Shown: positions 9,422 to 18,601 of the stretch, one piece after another | Layout of the letters: every line of letters starts with the position of its first letter | How positions within the stretch are numbered: the stretch's first letter is position 1 | DNA from: Actinacidiphila acidipaludis | GTDB lineage: Bacteria > Actinomycetota > Actinomycetes > Streptomycetales > Streptomycetaceae | Direction: 5' to 3' | NCBI RefSeq assembly: GCF_019890725.1 | Contig: NZ_JAINZZ010000035.1 | Span: 1 to 64,000, forward strand | Length of the DNA: 64,000 nt | The notes under the pieces: model-generated | Told to the model about the DNA's origin: nothing | Seen by the model: only the letters and a program-made list of their open reading frames with translations | Database searches by the model: none | Made by a program: the position numbers and the translations under genes

Positions 9422-10071
9422 GCCTTGTCCAACCTCAGTTGGAGCACGTCAGGTGCAGTGCGCAGAGCGAAGATGCCGAGCAGGCCGCCTGCCGTGAACC
9501 GCTGGGTGGTCATGACGCGGGGCCGGGCGGCGAGAAACCCGGACACCCGTGCTGCACCCAACATGATCACAGCGTTCACGGTGATCCCCACAATGATCTG
9601 TACACCGCCGAGCTGGAGCAGTTGCTTCCAGGCCGGACCGGCCTGAGGGTTCAGGAACTGCGGAAGTAGGGCGGCGTACAGCAGAGCGATCTTAGGGTTG
9701 AGCAGGTTGGTCAGCAGCCCCATCGAAAACAGTCGGACGTCGGAGACTGGGGGCAGGTCCTGGGCCGGGGCGAAGGGCGAACGGCCGCCGGGCTTGAGCA
9801 TGCCCCAGGCGAGGTAGGCCAGGTAGACGGCTCCGGCGAGCTTGACCACTGTGTAGGCCACCGGCACGGCAGTGAACAGCGCGGAAAGGCCCGCAGCCGC
9901 GGCCACCAGGTAGCACAGGAAGCCCACGGCGGTCCCACTGAGGCTGACCAGACCCGCCCTGCGGCCTTGGGTGATCGCGCGGGATGCGAGGTGGATCATG
10001 TTCGGCCCCGGAGTCAGGGCCATGCCTAGTTCGACCAGAGCCACTCCTCCCACTGCGGACAGAGTGATCAC
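9394..10071 (-). CDS. LysE-family amino-acid exporter
   Basis: The 225-residue membrane protein has six hydrophobic segments and the family signature near the start, ALTPGPNMIHLASRAI. RhtB/LysE proteins export amino acids or related compounds. The GTG start has AGGAGG seven bases upstream. The last dozen residues (DKAQYVPGEKP) are encoded by sequence antisense to a truncated oxidoreductase, so the natural C-terminus has probably been replaced. The transport domain itself looks complete. Confidence 0.9.
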   Translation of the reverse strand: MITLSAVGGVALVELGMALTPGPNMIHLASRAITQGRRAGLVSLSGTAVGFLCYLVAAAAGLSALFTAVPVAYTVVKLAGAVYLAYLAWGMLKPGGRSPFAPAQDLPPVSDVRLFSMGLLTNLLNPKIALLYAALLPQFLNPQAGPAWKQLLQLGGVQIIVGITVNAVIMLGAARVSGFLAARPRVMTTQRFTAGGLLGIFALRTAPDVLQLRLDKAQYVPGEKP

Positions 10072-10380
10072 CGGTCAACCTCCTGGTGGTTCGCGGGGTG
10101 CCTGGTACCCCGGAGCGGGGAAGCGCCCACTGCAATGGACAACAGGCGCATCTACAGCGCCTGCTTCGCCCACCGAAGGATATGGCCTTGCCGTTCGGCA
10201 CATCCACGCTCCCTGCCCGCCTGCCCCGCATCTCGGGGGAACCTCGAACAGACCATGGCCGCCCTCAAGACCGGCGAACCGTTTGGACGCGAGCGGCCCG
10301 ATCACACTGCGGGGTCGACAGAGCGTCGCCTTCGCCACCTGGCCTTCCAGCAGAGCGAAGCCATCTGGCGCAACCCGTCG
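10072..10380. other. intergenic stretch with a short unassigned open segment
   Basis: This contains the upstream region of the LysE gene. A short plus-strand segment around 10254-10390 (MAALKTGEPF then RRLRHLAFQQSEAIW) has coding-like composition but is not recognisable and runs into the antisense of the SnoaL-like gene. I make no gene call. Confidence 0.3.
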
Positions 10381-10779
10381 TCAGACGGCGTAGGCCTGCG
10401 AAACCTTCAGCGTGTCCTCGTAGAGGTAGAACTTGACGATCTTGTCGCCCGCCACTTGGAAGTGCATCGCGATGGGCATCTCGTACGTGCGGCCCGTGCT
10501 CTTCGCCACGCGGGTGAATCGGCCCAACATGACCGCGTGGTCGCCGTCGACCACAAGGGCCTCCACGCGGTCGACATTCTTCTCCGGAACGATGTTGTCC
10601 ACCAGCGTCCGGAGATAGCCGGGTACCTCACTGGACTTGGAACGGCGCCCGGTCCAAGGGAGGGACGGCGATCCGGGCACGTACCAGTCGATGTCCTCGC
10701 CGAAGACCTCCGCGACCGCGTCCGGGTCCCCGGCGGCAAGCAGACCGAAGAATTTCTCGACAACCTCACGTGTAGCCAT
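10381..10779 (-). CDS. SnoaL-like / NTF2-fold protein
   Basis: The 132-residue protein fits the NTF2-like fold: an N-terminal helix (VVEKFFGLLAAGDPDAVAEVF), then DIDWYVPG and a beta sheet ending in FYLYEDTLKVSQAY. Members are small polyketide cyclases, isomerases or ligand binders; catalysis cannot be inferred here. The ATG at 10779 has GGAAGG ten bases upstream. The gene is solitary. Confidence 0.85.
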   Translation of the reverse strand: MATREVVEKFFGLLAAGDPDAVAEVFGEDIDWYVPGSPSLPWTGRRSKSSEVPGYLRTLVDNIVPEKNVDRVEALVVDGDHAVMLGRFTRVAKSTGRTYEMPIAMHFQVAGDKIVKFYLYEDTLKVSQAYAV

Positions 10780-11202
10780 GATGCGAAAGCCTTCCAGAAC
10801 GAGAGACCCCGTACCTATGTCCAGGTAGATGAATCGCCGCACGCCCGACCGCAAGGCCGGGTGAGCGGTACGGAAGCAGATGAACCCGGCCGGATTCCAT
10901 CCCGGGGAGTCCCGACCACGAGTACGCGGGAACGCAGCAAGATCTGCCGGAAGGTGGCCGGCAGAGGTTTCTCCTTCTCCGCCGGGCGTGGCTTGCGATT
11001 GTGGAATTTTATCGATCAACGCGCCTGCCCGGGCGCGGCCTGGCGACGGCCGAGCCCATGCGTGCCGTCACCGTTTCAGCCTATGCGTCTCACGGACAAC
11101 GGCGCACGCGGGACTGCGGCGCACAGGCTCTCTGCGATGGCGGGCGAGGTGACCTGTTCGCCCGCGGGCCCCGGGCCCAGCGGTCGATGCCGTGCGGATG
11201 GC
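10780..11202. other. intergenic stretch between divergent genes
   Basis: About 420 bases between the SnoaL-like gene and the pentapeptide gene. The plus-strand frame stays open through it, but composition and the absence of any recognisable domain argue against coding. It should hold promoters for both genes; I see no clear motif. Confidence 0.35.
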
Positions 11203-12300
11203 ATGCTGCTCGTCATGGGGGCGGGTGATGCGTCGACGCGCTGGAGCACGGGCAGGCAGGCCGGACTTGAGCAGCCGTGGCTGTCGCGCCATCGCTTGCA
11301 CATGCTCGCCGTCGTCGGGCTGCTCGGCGTGATCGGCGGCGTGCTCGTGATCCTCGGGCCGGTGTCCTGGCTTGTTGCGGGTGACAGCGTTCGATCGCTG
11401 AAGGGCAAGGATCAGGCGGACGCGCTGAACTCTGTGCGGCAGACGGTCCTCGGCGCCTTTGCCGGCGTCACCGTCTTCGCCAGCCTCGCCTACACCGCCC
11501 GCACCTACGGGCTGTCCCGAAGGGGCCAGGTGACCGAGCGATTCCGGTCCGCCGTGGAGCAACTCGCGTCACCCGAGCCGGAGATCCGCATCGGCGGCAT
11601 CTACAGCTTGGAGCACGTCCTCGCCGAATCCCCGCAAGACCACATGGCGGTGGTCAGCGTCCTGGCCGCCTACATCCGCAACCACACCGACGCCGCGCCG
11701 GGAAGGCCCGGCATTCTGCCCGAAGACCACAACGCCGACCGCCCCGCGCCCCCTTGGGGAACACAGCCCTCTCAGGACGTCCAAGCCGCCGTCGACGTCC
11801 TGGCCCGCCGTCCGCACCGCCACGAACCCCGCAGGCTCGACCTGCGCGGAGCCGTACTGATCGGGCTCACCCTCCGCAGCTTCGAGTTCACCACGGCACC
11901 GCGGCTCTCGCCCATGTTCCTGACCTCGGCAGACTTGAGAGGGGCCGATCTTCGCGGCACCGACTTCCGGCGCACGATCCTGAACGGAGCCGATCTCCGC
12001 AGAGCCTGCCTGGTCCACGCCCGACTGGCCGGAGTCGCTCTGCACGGCGCCGACATGCGTCAAACCCTCCTCACGGACGCCGATCTGCGGGAGGCCGATC
12101 TGGGCGCGGCGGACCTGCGCGACGCCACGGGCCTGACCGCCGGCCAACTGGCCACCGCGTTCATCGACGCCGAGACCTCTCTGCCCGAGTCACTGGCCGC
12201 CGACCCCTGGGTCGCAGCCCGGCTCGCCGACTGCTCTGCCTGGCGGTCGCACGAAACCCACGGCTGGAGCGTTCCTCCTCCCACGCACCGGCCTGGCTAA
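11203..12300 (+). CDS. membrane protein with pentapeptide repeats
   Basis: The 365-residue protein has two membrane helices (about 30-55 and 82-102), then a soluble region with SAVEQLASPEPEIRIGGIYSLEHV typical of actinobacterial pentapeptide-repeat membrane proteins, and then a right-handed helix built of A(D/N)LR repeats between roughly 235 and 305 (SADLRGADLRGTDFRRT, DLREADLGAADLRDA). Its role is unknown; such domains are usually structural or binding surfaces. The start is uncertain: ATG at 11203 or 11215, neither with a strong ribosome site. The frame is open much further upstream but without coding character. Confidence 0.8.
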   Translation: MLLVMGAGDASTRWSTGRQAGLEQPWLSRHRLHMLAVVGLLGVIGGVLVILGPVSWLVAGDSVRSLKGKDQADALNSVRQTVLGAFAGVTVFASLAYTARTYGLSRRGQVTERFRSAVEQLASPEPEIRIGGIYSLEHVLAESPQDHMAVVSVLAAYIRNHTDAAPGRPGILPEDHNADRPAPPWGTQPSQDVQAAVDVLARRPHRHEPRRLDLRGAVLIGLTLRSFEFTTAPRLSPMFLTSADLRGADLRGTDFRRTILNGADLRRACLVHARLAGVALHGADMRQTLLTDADLREADLGAADLRDATGLTAGQLATAFIDAETSLPESLAADPWVAARLADCSAWRSHETHGWSVPPPTHRPG

Positions 12301-12309
12301 ATACGCTGC

Positions 12310-12520
12310 CGGCGCGGTGGGCCTGATGAGCCTGTTCCATGGGGTAGGTGCGGGCCACCCGCAAGGTCAGGGCGCCTTCTTCGGCCTGGCGTGCCAGCCG
12401 GCCCAGGATGTCGTGGCGTCCGTCGTAGGAGGCCCGGTCGGGACGGACCGTGCCGATCACCCGCAGCCCCTGCAGGCACATCACCGGGAAGCGCGTGGTA
12501 TCGACGGCGCTCCGGTCGTC
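12310..12520 (-). pseudogene. C-terminal fragment of an MDR oxidoreductase
   Basis: On the minus strand this reads as the end of a zinc-binding-type MDR enzyme: FPVMCLQGLRVIGTVRPDRA, then LARQAEEGALTLRVARTYPMEQA, the usual penultimate strand-helix of the family. There is no N-terminal part; upstream in frame the sequence ends at the neighbouring NAD(P)-binding gene. An N-terminal stub of another or the same gene lies at 9242-9421 in the opposite orientation. Confidence 0.55.
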
Positions 12521-12530
12521 GGCCAGCGGG

Positions 12531-13151
12531 TCAGCCGAGTGGGACCAGGACCTCGGCGCGGTGGGTCGGGGCCTCGGCCTCGTCGATCAGGAGAGCGGCG
12601 AGCGTGTCACGGGTGATGCGAGGCGGGAGGAAGGGCCGCCGGTAGTCGGCCAGGCGCAGGATGCGCCGGTTCGGGCTGACGGGCCCGTTGGCGACGTCTG
12701 GTGCATGGAAGACGGTGGTGCCGCCGGCCAGCGCGATGTGGTCGGCGGCGGCCTTCTCGGCAAGCTCTCTGCCCACGAACATCCGCATCACGGCCTGGTA
12801 GATCGCTCCACCTGCGCCGGTGGAGACCCCCGAGCCGAGGGCGCCGAGCCAGATCGCGCGGACCCTCCGGGCGGTCAGGACCTTTGCGCCGGCCTCAAGG
12901 GCACCGGGGCCGTCGCCCTTGCTGACGCCGAGGGCGGAGACGACGACGTCGACGTCGGAGAGGTCGGGGAAATCAGCCGGCGAGGTGACATCGGCCCGCC
13001 TCACCTCGACACGGTCGTGTGCGCTGGGGTCGCGAACGGTGAAGACCTCGGGGCGGCGGACCAGGGCGACGACTTGGTGGCCGCGGGCGAGGGCTTGCTC
13101 CACGGTGGCATGGCCGGTCTTGCCGCTGGCGCCCAGTATGGCGATACGCAT
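12531..13151 (-). CDS. NAD(P)-binding protein, NmrA/atypical SDR type
   Basis: The 206-residue protein has a Rossmann start MRIAILGASGKTGHATVEQAL with the GxxGxxG pattern, then DVVVSALG. It resembles small NAD(P)H-binding (NmrA-like, YwnB/biliverdin-reductase-like) proteins without a clear catalytic Tyr-x-x-x-Lys. Function is probably redox sensing or a small oxidoreductase. It is divergent from a TetR gene; its promoter carries two operator copies also found upstream of the MMPL operon at 18.6 kb. Confidence 0.85.
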   Translation of the reverse strand: MRIAILGASGKTGHATVEQALARGHQVVALVRRPEVFTVRDPSAHDRVEVRRADVTSPADFPDLSDVDVVVSALGVSKGDGPGALEAGAKVLTARRVRAIWLGALGSGVSTGAGGAIYQAVMRMFVGRELAEKAAADHIALAGGTTVFHAPDVANGPVSPNRRILRLADYRRPFLPPRITRDTLAALLIDEAEAPTHRAEVLVPLG

Positions 13152-13166
13152 GGCTTTTCCCTTGAC

Positions 13167-13217
13167 TGAACAAGTGTTGGTCAACATGAGTGAACAGGTG
13201 TTGGTTATTGATGTCAA
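13167..13217. promoter_or_regulatory. putative TetR operator pair and minus-strand promoter
   Basis: Two direct copies, TGAACAAGTGTTGG (13167-13180) and TGAACAGGTGTTGG (13191-13204), lie 24 bases apart. On the minus strand a promoter overlaps the second: TTGACA (13217-13212), 17-base spacer, TTCACT (13194-13189). The same arrangement recurs at 18602-18651, so both sites are likely bound by the TetR regulator encoded next door. Confidence 0.65.
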
Positions 13218-13284
13218 GCCGCTTCGAGCCGGTAAGGTGAACACGCGTTGCCCAGTGATTCCGCCGGACCCGGGAGGGGTGGGA

Positions 13285-13998
13285 ATGTCTGCTGGTGAGC
13301 CGGCTCCGCCGCGCCGGCGCAACCCGCGTGGGCAGGGCCAGGTGCTCAAGGCTCAGCTGGTCGAGGCGGCCGCTCGATTGCTGGCGACCCTGGATCAGCC
13401 CGAGACCTTGACGCTGAGGCAGGTCGCACGTGAGGTCGGTGTGGCTCCGGCGAGCATCTACAGCCACTTCCCGGACCTCGGCGCCCTCGTCGACCATGTC
13501 CTGCGCCAGCGCTACGACGAACTGGCGCGCCTGATGGTCCAGGCCGCGGCGGCGGCCACCGATCCGCTGGACGAACTCGTCGCCCGGTGCGCTGCCTATG
13601 TTCACTGGGGCGTCGAGCAGCCGGGCCACTATCGGACGCTCTTCGGCGGACGGATGCCCGCGGACCTGGCACCCCGTCCGGACTCCACCGCCGGCACCGG
13701 TCCGGATGCCGAACAGGCCGGCGACTCGGTTCACGGAGCCGGGGCCGAACTGCTGGAGTCGCTGATCGCCGCACTGGCAGCGGTCACCGACCCGGCCGGC
13801 ACACGGGCCACGCCCGAGCGGAGATGGCAGGCCGGTCTGCTCCTGTGGACCGCCATGCACGGCCTGATCAGCCTCTACAACGACCACGGCGACCTTCCCT
13901 GGCCACCGTTGGACGACCTGCTCGCCGATCTGATCGGCCTGCACACGGCACGGTCCGCGCAGGAGATCGCAGACCTCCTTTCGGATCATTCGGTGTAG
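13285..13998 (+). CDS. TetR-family transcriptional regulator
   Basis: The 237-residue protein has an N-terminal helix-turn-helix: LVEAAARLL, then LTLRQVAREVGVAPASIYSHFPDLGALVDHVL (about 18-68). The ligand-binding domain follows, ending in a region with WTAMHGLISLYNDHG, typical of the WHG/TetR_C_13 group. The ATG follows GGGAGGGGTGGGA. It is divergent from the NAD(P)-binding gene and its 3' end overlaps that of the histidine kinase by 13 bases. Shared operator motifs suggest that it represses both neighbours. Confidence 0.93.
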   Translation: MSAGEPAPPRRRNPRGQGQVLKAQLVEAAARLLATLDQPETLTLRQVAREVGVAPASIYSHFPDLGALVDHVLRQRYDELARLMVQAAAAATDPLDELVARCAAYVHWGVEQPGHYRTLFGGRMPADLAPRPDSTAGTGPDAEQAGDSVHGAGAELLESLIAALAAVTDPAGTRATPERRWQAGLLLWTAMHGLISLYNDHGDLPWPPLDDLLADLIGLHTARSAQEIADLLSDHSV

Positions 13999-15470
13999 CC
14001 GGGCTCCGCGATGACGGACTCCTTGTCGCGCGGCGGCGCGTCGGCGCGGTGCGCGTCGAGCCGGACGGTGACGGTCGTGCCGACGCCGACGGCGGACTCC
14101 ACCGAGACGTGGCCGTGGTGGGCGTGGATGATGGCCTCCACGATGGCCAGTCCCAGGCCGGAACCGCCGTAGGTGCGACTCCGGCTGGCCTCGGCACGCC
14201 AGAAGCGTTCGAATACGCGCGGCAGGTCTTGGGGTGCGATGCCGGGGCCGTCGTCTGCGACCACGACGTGGACGTGGCCGGGGTCGGTGGTGACGGTGAC
14301 GTGCACGGCGGTCTGTGTCGGGGTGTGCTGGCAGGCGTTGCCGACGAGGTTGCGCAGCACCTGCTGGAGTCGGGCGGCGTCGCCGGTCACCTGGGCGGGT
14401 CCGGCGGCGGTCAGCGTGATGCCGCGGTCGGGGTAGATGACTTGCGCGTCCTGCACCACGCTGGCGGCCAGCGCGGTCAGATCGAGGGGCGCCCGCTCGA
14501 TGGGTCTCCCGGCGTCGAGGCGGGCCAGCAGCGAAAGGTCCTCGACCAGCAGTCGCATGCGGCCGACCTGGTTCTCGATGTGGGCGAGCGCGGTCTCCAG
14601 CCGGGGCCCGGTGAGTCCGCCCTGGCGGTGCAGGTCGAGCCAGCCCGAGATGGTCGACAGGGGGGTGCGCAGTTCGTGCGAGGTGTCCGCGGCCAGGGAG
14701 CGGACGGTGGCCTCGGCGCGTGCCTGCGCGTCGAAGGCCCGGTTGACCGCTTCGGCCAACTGGTCCGTCTCACTGCGGTTTCCGCGGGTGGGAAGGCGTT
14801 CGGTCAGGTGCCCTTCGGCGATGGCGTCGGCGCTTGCGGCCATCTTGGCCAGCGGCCGCATGCCCAGGCGCAGTACGAGGACGGCGAGGGCGAGCAGCAG
14901 GACCAGAGCGCAGGCGACGATGGCCAGTTGGCGTGTGATGAGGGTGTCGGTGGTGGAGTCGTCGACCGAGGTGTCGATCACGAGGATGACGGCGGCCGGC
15001 TTCACGGCGGGCGCGCCCGACCGCTCCAGGGTCAGGCCGAGGCTGGGGATGCGGATCGCGCTGAGGTCGTCCAGGCCCTCGACGTCGTCGTAGTCGACGA
15101 CGTGCCCCGCGGGGACGGTGGCGGTGGCGGTGACCATCGCCTCGGGGGCGAGGTCGCCCGTGCCGGTGGACAGCAGGATCCGGTCGTGCCCGTCGACGGC
15201 GATGCTGCCCAGCGGTGGGCCCAGCAGGGCGGAGAGTTGGTCGCCGTTGGCGACCTGGGGCCCCCGGACGAGGACAGCCCGCATGCGGGCGGCGCTGTCC
15301 CGCAGGGTGCGTGTGTAGCGCTTGTGCAGGAAGCTCTCCAGCAGCAGCGCGCTGGTTAGCGAACTCGCCGTCAGCCCTGCCACGAGCAGGACGGCGAGTC
15401 CGGCCAGGATGCGCAGGCGGACGCCGGCGCGGGCCGGGCGCAGGCGGCCGTGGATACCGGCGAGGTTCAT
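13986..15470 (-). CDS. sensor histidine kinase
   Basis: The 494-residue kinase has two membrane helices (about 20-45 and 170-195) flanking an extracellular sensor segment, a HAMP domain, a HisKA domain with SHELRTPLSTISGWLDL, and an HATPase with VLRNLVGNACQHTP (N-box), DDGPGIAPQDLPRVFERF and GGSGLGLAI. It should phosphorylate the adjacent regulator. Its ATG overlaps the regulator's stop (ATGA), so the two are translationally coupled. The signal is unknown. Confidence 0.95.
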   Translation of the reverse strand: MNLAGIHGRLRPARAGVRLRILAGLAVLLVAGLTASSLTSALLLESFLHKRYTRTLRDSAARMRAVLVRGPQVANGDQLSALLGPPLGSIAVDGHDRILLSTGTGDLAPEAMVTATATVPAGHVVDYDDVEGLDDLSAIRIPSLGLTLERSGAPAVKPAAVILVIDTSVDDSTTDTLITRQLAIVACALVLLLALAVLVLRLGMRPLAKMAASADAIAEGHLTERLPTRGNRSETDQLAEAVNRAFDAQARAEATVRSLAADTSHELRTPLSTISGWLDLHRQGGLTGPRLETALAHIENQVGRMRLLVEDLSLLARLDAGRPIERAPLDLTALAASVVQDAQVIYPDRGITLTAAGPAQVTGDAARLQQVLRNLVGNACQHTPTQTAVHVTVTTDPGHVHVVVADDGPGIAPQDLPRVFERFWRAEASRSRTYGGSGLGLAIVEAIIHAHHGHVSVESAVGVGTTVTVRLDAHRADAPPRDKESVIAEPGYTE

Positions 15471-16282
15471 CGGGCGGCCCGCTGCCTGAGGGTGTAGCCG
15501 ACCCCGCGGACGGTGTGCAGCAGTGGGGTGCGGCCGTGGTCGATCTTGCGGCGGAGGTTGGAGACGAAGCGTTCGACGACGACCGAGTCGCCGCCGAAGT
15601 CGTACTGCCAGACGGCTTCGAGGATCTGCGACCGGGACAGCACCTGGCCCTGGTGGGTCATGAGGTGGCGCAGCAGCCGGTATTCGGTGGGCGAAAGGTC
15701 GACGAGGTCGCCGCCGCGGCGCACCTCGTGGCGCAGGTCGTCGATCTCCAGGTCGGCGCAGCGGAGTGTCGACTCCTCCGCGGCCGGTGGGCCGCCGCGG
15801 GCCCGGCGAAGCAGTGCCTGGAGGCGGGCGCCGACCTCGACGACGCTGAACGGCTTGGTGACGTAGTCGTCGCCGCCCAGGCGCAGGCCGCGGACCCGGT
15901 CCTCCACGGCGTCCCGGGCGGTGAGGAAGAGTACGGGAACCGTGAAGCCCGCCGCCCGCAGGAGTTGCAGGACCTCGAAGCCGTCCGCCCCGGGGAGCAT
16001 CACGTCCAGGACGATGACATCGGGCGGGCGGTGGGCGACCTGGGCCAGGGCCTCGGTCAGGTCGCCCACCGCGGTCACGGTGAATCCGGCGAAACCGAGC
16101 GCGGAGATCAGCAACTGCCGGATACCGGGGTCGTCGTCGATGACCAGGACGCTGTCGGGTCCGGGGCCCCCGCCGGATCCGGGCCCGGGGCCGGCGGGCA
16201 CATCGTCGACACTCATGCGCAGTGTGCTCCTTGAGCCGGGACGGCGGCTTCCCGCAACCCCGGTATCGGCAGAACTGGTCAT
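15467..16282 (-). CDS. OmpR-family response regulator
   Basis: The receiver domain has the acidic pair in VLVIDDD, the phospho-acceptor in VIVLDVMLPGADG, the Thr of LFLTARD and the Lys of TKPF. A winged-helix Trans_reg_C domain follows with LSPTEYRLLRHLM and RRKIDHGRTPLLHTVRGVGYTL. The start at 16282 overlaps the MMPL stop (ATGA) and gives 271 residues; an ATG at 16216 with AAGGAG ten bases upstream is an equally credible start (249 residues). It is the middle gene of an MMPL-regulator-kinase operon. Confidence 0.93.
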   Translation of the reverse strand: MTSSADTGVAGSRRPGSRSTLRMSVDDVPAGPGPGSGGGPGPDSVLVIDDDPGIRQLLISALGFAGFTVTAVGDLTEALAQVAHRPPDVIVLDVMLPGADGFEVLQLLRAAGFTVPVLFLTARDAVEDRVRGLRLGGDDYVTKPFSVVEVGARLQALLRRARGGPPAAEESTLRCADLEIDDLRHEVRRGGDLVDLSPTEYRLLRHLMTHQGQVLSRSQILEAVWQYDFGGDSVVVERFVSNLRRKIDHGRTPLLHTVRGVGYTLRQRAAR

Positions 16283-18492
16283 CGTGCCGCGGACTCGGTT
16301 TCCCACGCGTCGCCGGTCGTGGCGCGGTCAGCTCCGTCGGCGCCGGTGGTGAGGCTTTCACCTTCGACGTCCAGGTGCGGCAGGATGCGGTCCAGCCGGC
16401 GCGGTATCCGCCAGGCGCGGTCGCCGAGCAGAGCGAGCACCGCGGGCACGAGCGTCATTCTGACCAGGAAGGCGTCGACCAGGACGCCGAAGGCCAGCGC
16501 GAAGGCGATCGGCATGACGTCCGGGTCCTTGCCGAACAGGAAGTCGAGGAAGACCGCGATCATGATGAGGGCGGCGGAGGTCACGACCCGGGAGGCGTTG
16601 CGTGCCCCGACGACGATCGCGCGGCGGGCGTCCTTGCGGTGGCCGTACTCCTCGCGCATCGCGGAAACCAGGAAGACCTCGTAGTCCATGGCCAGCCCGA
16701 ACAGCACCGCCATGACGATGATCGGCGCGAAGCTGGCGACCGGGCCGAGGCTGGGCACACCGAGCGGACCCGCGAGCCAGCCCCACTGGAAGACGGCGAC
16801 CGTCGCGCCGAAGGCCGCGCCCACCGAGAGCAGGAAGCCGACGGTGGCCTTGACCGGGATGGCGATGGACCGGAAGGCGATCATCAGCAGCACCAGCGAC
16901 AGGCCCACGACGACGACCGCGAACGGGGCCAGCGCGCCGCTGAGTTTGTCGGAGACGTCGATGCTGACGGCCGTCTGGCCGGTGACGGCGACATGGCCGC
17001 CGCCGGCACGGGCCACGGGTGCGGTGACCTTGTTCAGACGGGAGACGAGATCGCTGGTGGCCTGCGTCCGCGGACCCGTGGTGGGGGTGACCCGGATGCG
17101 GGCGGCCGTACGGTCCTTCGCGATGTCGACCCCGCTGATGCCCGCTACGCCGTCGACGCTCTTGAGTTTCTGCTCCACGGCTGTGGCGGTCCGCACCGTG
17201 GCCTTGGCGTCGGCGCCTTCGACGAGGACGATCAGCGGGCCGTTGGCGCCGGGCCCGAAGGCACGGCCGATCATGTCGTATGCCTGGCGGGTGGCGGTCG
17301 ATTCGGGGTTCGACCCGTCGTCCGTCAGGGCCATCGTCAACTGCAGGGCGGGCACGGCCATCGCCCCGAGCCCGACCGTCACGACGATCAGATTGCGCAC
17401 CGGGTGGCGGAGCACGCCGCTCACCCATTTCGTTCCCATGGTCGCCCTGTCCGGGTGGGAAGTACGGGCAGCCCTGGAGCCGGGCTTGGGAACGAGCCTG
17501 CGGCCTAGGGCCGCCATCAGGGCGGGCAGCAGCGTCAGCGCCATGATCACGGCCATCGCGACGGCGCCCGCCGAGGCCAGGCCCATGGAGGTCAGCATCG
17601 GTACGCCGGCGACCGACAGCCCTGCCAGTGCGATGAGCACCGTCGCACCGGCGAAGACCACGGCGCTGCCGGCGGTGGCGGTGGCCTTCGCCACCGATTC
17701 CCCGACGGGCATGCCGCCGGCGAGTTGGGCGCGGTGACGCGAGACGATGAACAGCGCGTAGTCGATACCGACCGCGAGCCCGAGCATGACCGCCAGCGTG
17801 GGGGCGTTCTCGGAGATTCCGACCGCTGAGGCCAGGCCCATGATCGCCGTCATGCTGCCGATCACGCCGAGGACGGCGGTGAGCAGCGGCATCCCGGCCG
17901 ACAGCATCGAACCGAAGGTGATGACGAGGATCGCCAGGGCCACGAGGATGCCGATCAGCTCGGTCGGACCGACCGGGGACGTCGTGGAGGCATAGGCGTC
18001 ACCGCCGTACAGGACGGTCAGCCCCACTTTCTCCGCGGGGGCGCCGGTGGCTTTCAGGGCGTCCAGCGTCGCGGCGGGCACGTCACTGTCCTTCGCGGCA
18101 CTGAAGTCCACTGGGGCCACCGCGGTCCGCCCGTCGGCCGAGACCATGCCGTTCGCGGCGGGGTCGCCGACCGCCGTGACCCCGGCGACCTTGCCCGCGG
18201 CGGCCAGGCTGACGCGCAGCGGCCCCTGGAACCCGGGCTCGGTCAGCTTGTGACCGGGTGCTGCCTGGAAGACGATCTGCGCGGCTGGCCGGTCCGCGTC
18301 CGGCCAGTGCCGGTCCATCGTGGTCAGCGCGGTCTGGGCCGGGGAGCCGGGGATGGATTTGCTGTTCTGGAACGAACCGTGGAACAGCAGTCCCAGGCCG
18401 GCGACGGCCACGAGAACGATCAGCCATCCGGTCAGCATCGTGCGCCATCGTCGGGCGCCGAAGGCGCCCAGCCGGTACAGGAGCGTAGCCAT
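16279..18492 (-). CDS. MMPL-family (RND superfamily) transporter
   Basis: The 737-residue protein has about 12 membrane helices in two MMPL halves with periplasmic-type loops after TM1 and TM7. Characteristic pieces are GLAVGIDYALFIVSRHR in the first half and LFGLAMDYEVFLVSAMREEYG in the second, each with the acidic residue used for proton coupling. Actinobacterial members export lipids, siderophores or antibiotics. The ATG at 18492 has a GAGGG seven bases upstream. It is the first gene of an operon with a two-component system and has the duplicated operator upstream. Confidence 0.94.
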   Translation of the reverse strand: MATLLYRLGAFGARRWRTMLTGWLIVLVAVAGLGLLFHGSFQNSKSIPGSPAQTALTTMDRHWPDADRPAAQIVFQAAPGHKLTEPGFQGPLRVSLAAAGKVAGVTAVGDPAANGMVSADGRTAVAPVDFSAAKDSDVPAATLDALKATGAPAEKVGLTVLYGGDAYASTTSPVGPTELIGILVALAILVITFGSMLSAGMPLLTAVLGVIGSMTAIMGLASAVGISENAPTLAVMLGLAVGIDYALFIVSRHRAQLAGGMPVGESVAKATATAGSAVVFAGATVLIALAGLSVAGVPMLTSMGLASAGAVAMAVIMALTLLPALMAALGRRLVPKPGSRAARTSHPDRATMGTKWVSGVLRHPVRNLIVVTVGLGAMAVPALQLTMALTDDGSNPESTATRQAYDMIGRAFGPGANGPLIVLVEGADAKATVRTATAVEQKLKSVDGVAGISGVDIAKDRTAARIRVTPTTGPRTQATSDLVSRLNKVTAPVARAGGGHVAVTGQTAVSIDVSDKLSGALAPFAVVVVGLSLVLLMIAFRSIAIPVKATVGFLLSVGAAFGATVAVFQWGWLAGPLGVPSLGPVASFAPIIVMAVLFGLAMDYEVFLVSAMREEYGHRKDARRAIVVGARNASRVVTSAALIMIAVFLDFLFGKDPDVMPIAFALAFGVLVDAFLVRMTLVPAVLALLGDRAWRIPRRLDRILPHLDVEGESLTTGADGADRATTGDAWETESAAR

Positions 18493-18601
18493 GACCCATC
18501 CCTCATCAGGTAGTGGAAGTGACACCGGCGATCCTGATCGGCGTGCTTGACGGCCGGCCCGCACTGCGCTTGACGGTTGCCTGACGGTCTCGCGCGATAA
18601 G

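Noticed and set aside
10135-11202. Upstream extension of the pentapeptide-repeat gene
   Set aside because: The frame is open but overlaps the SnoaL-like gene in antisense and lacks domain content; a start at 11203 or 11215 fits the membrane protein.
13587-15359. 590-codon plus-strand frame opposite the first kinase
   Set aside because: Gly/Val-rich shadow of the TetR and kinase genes; no recognisable domain.
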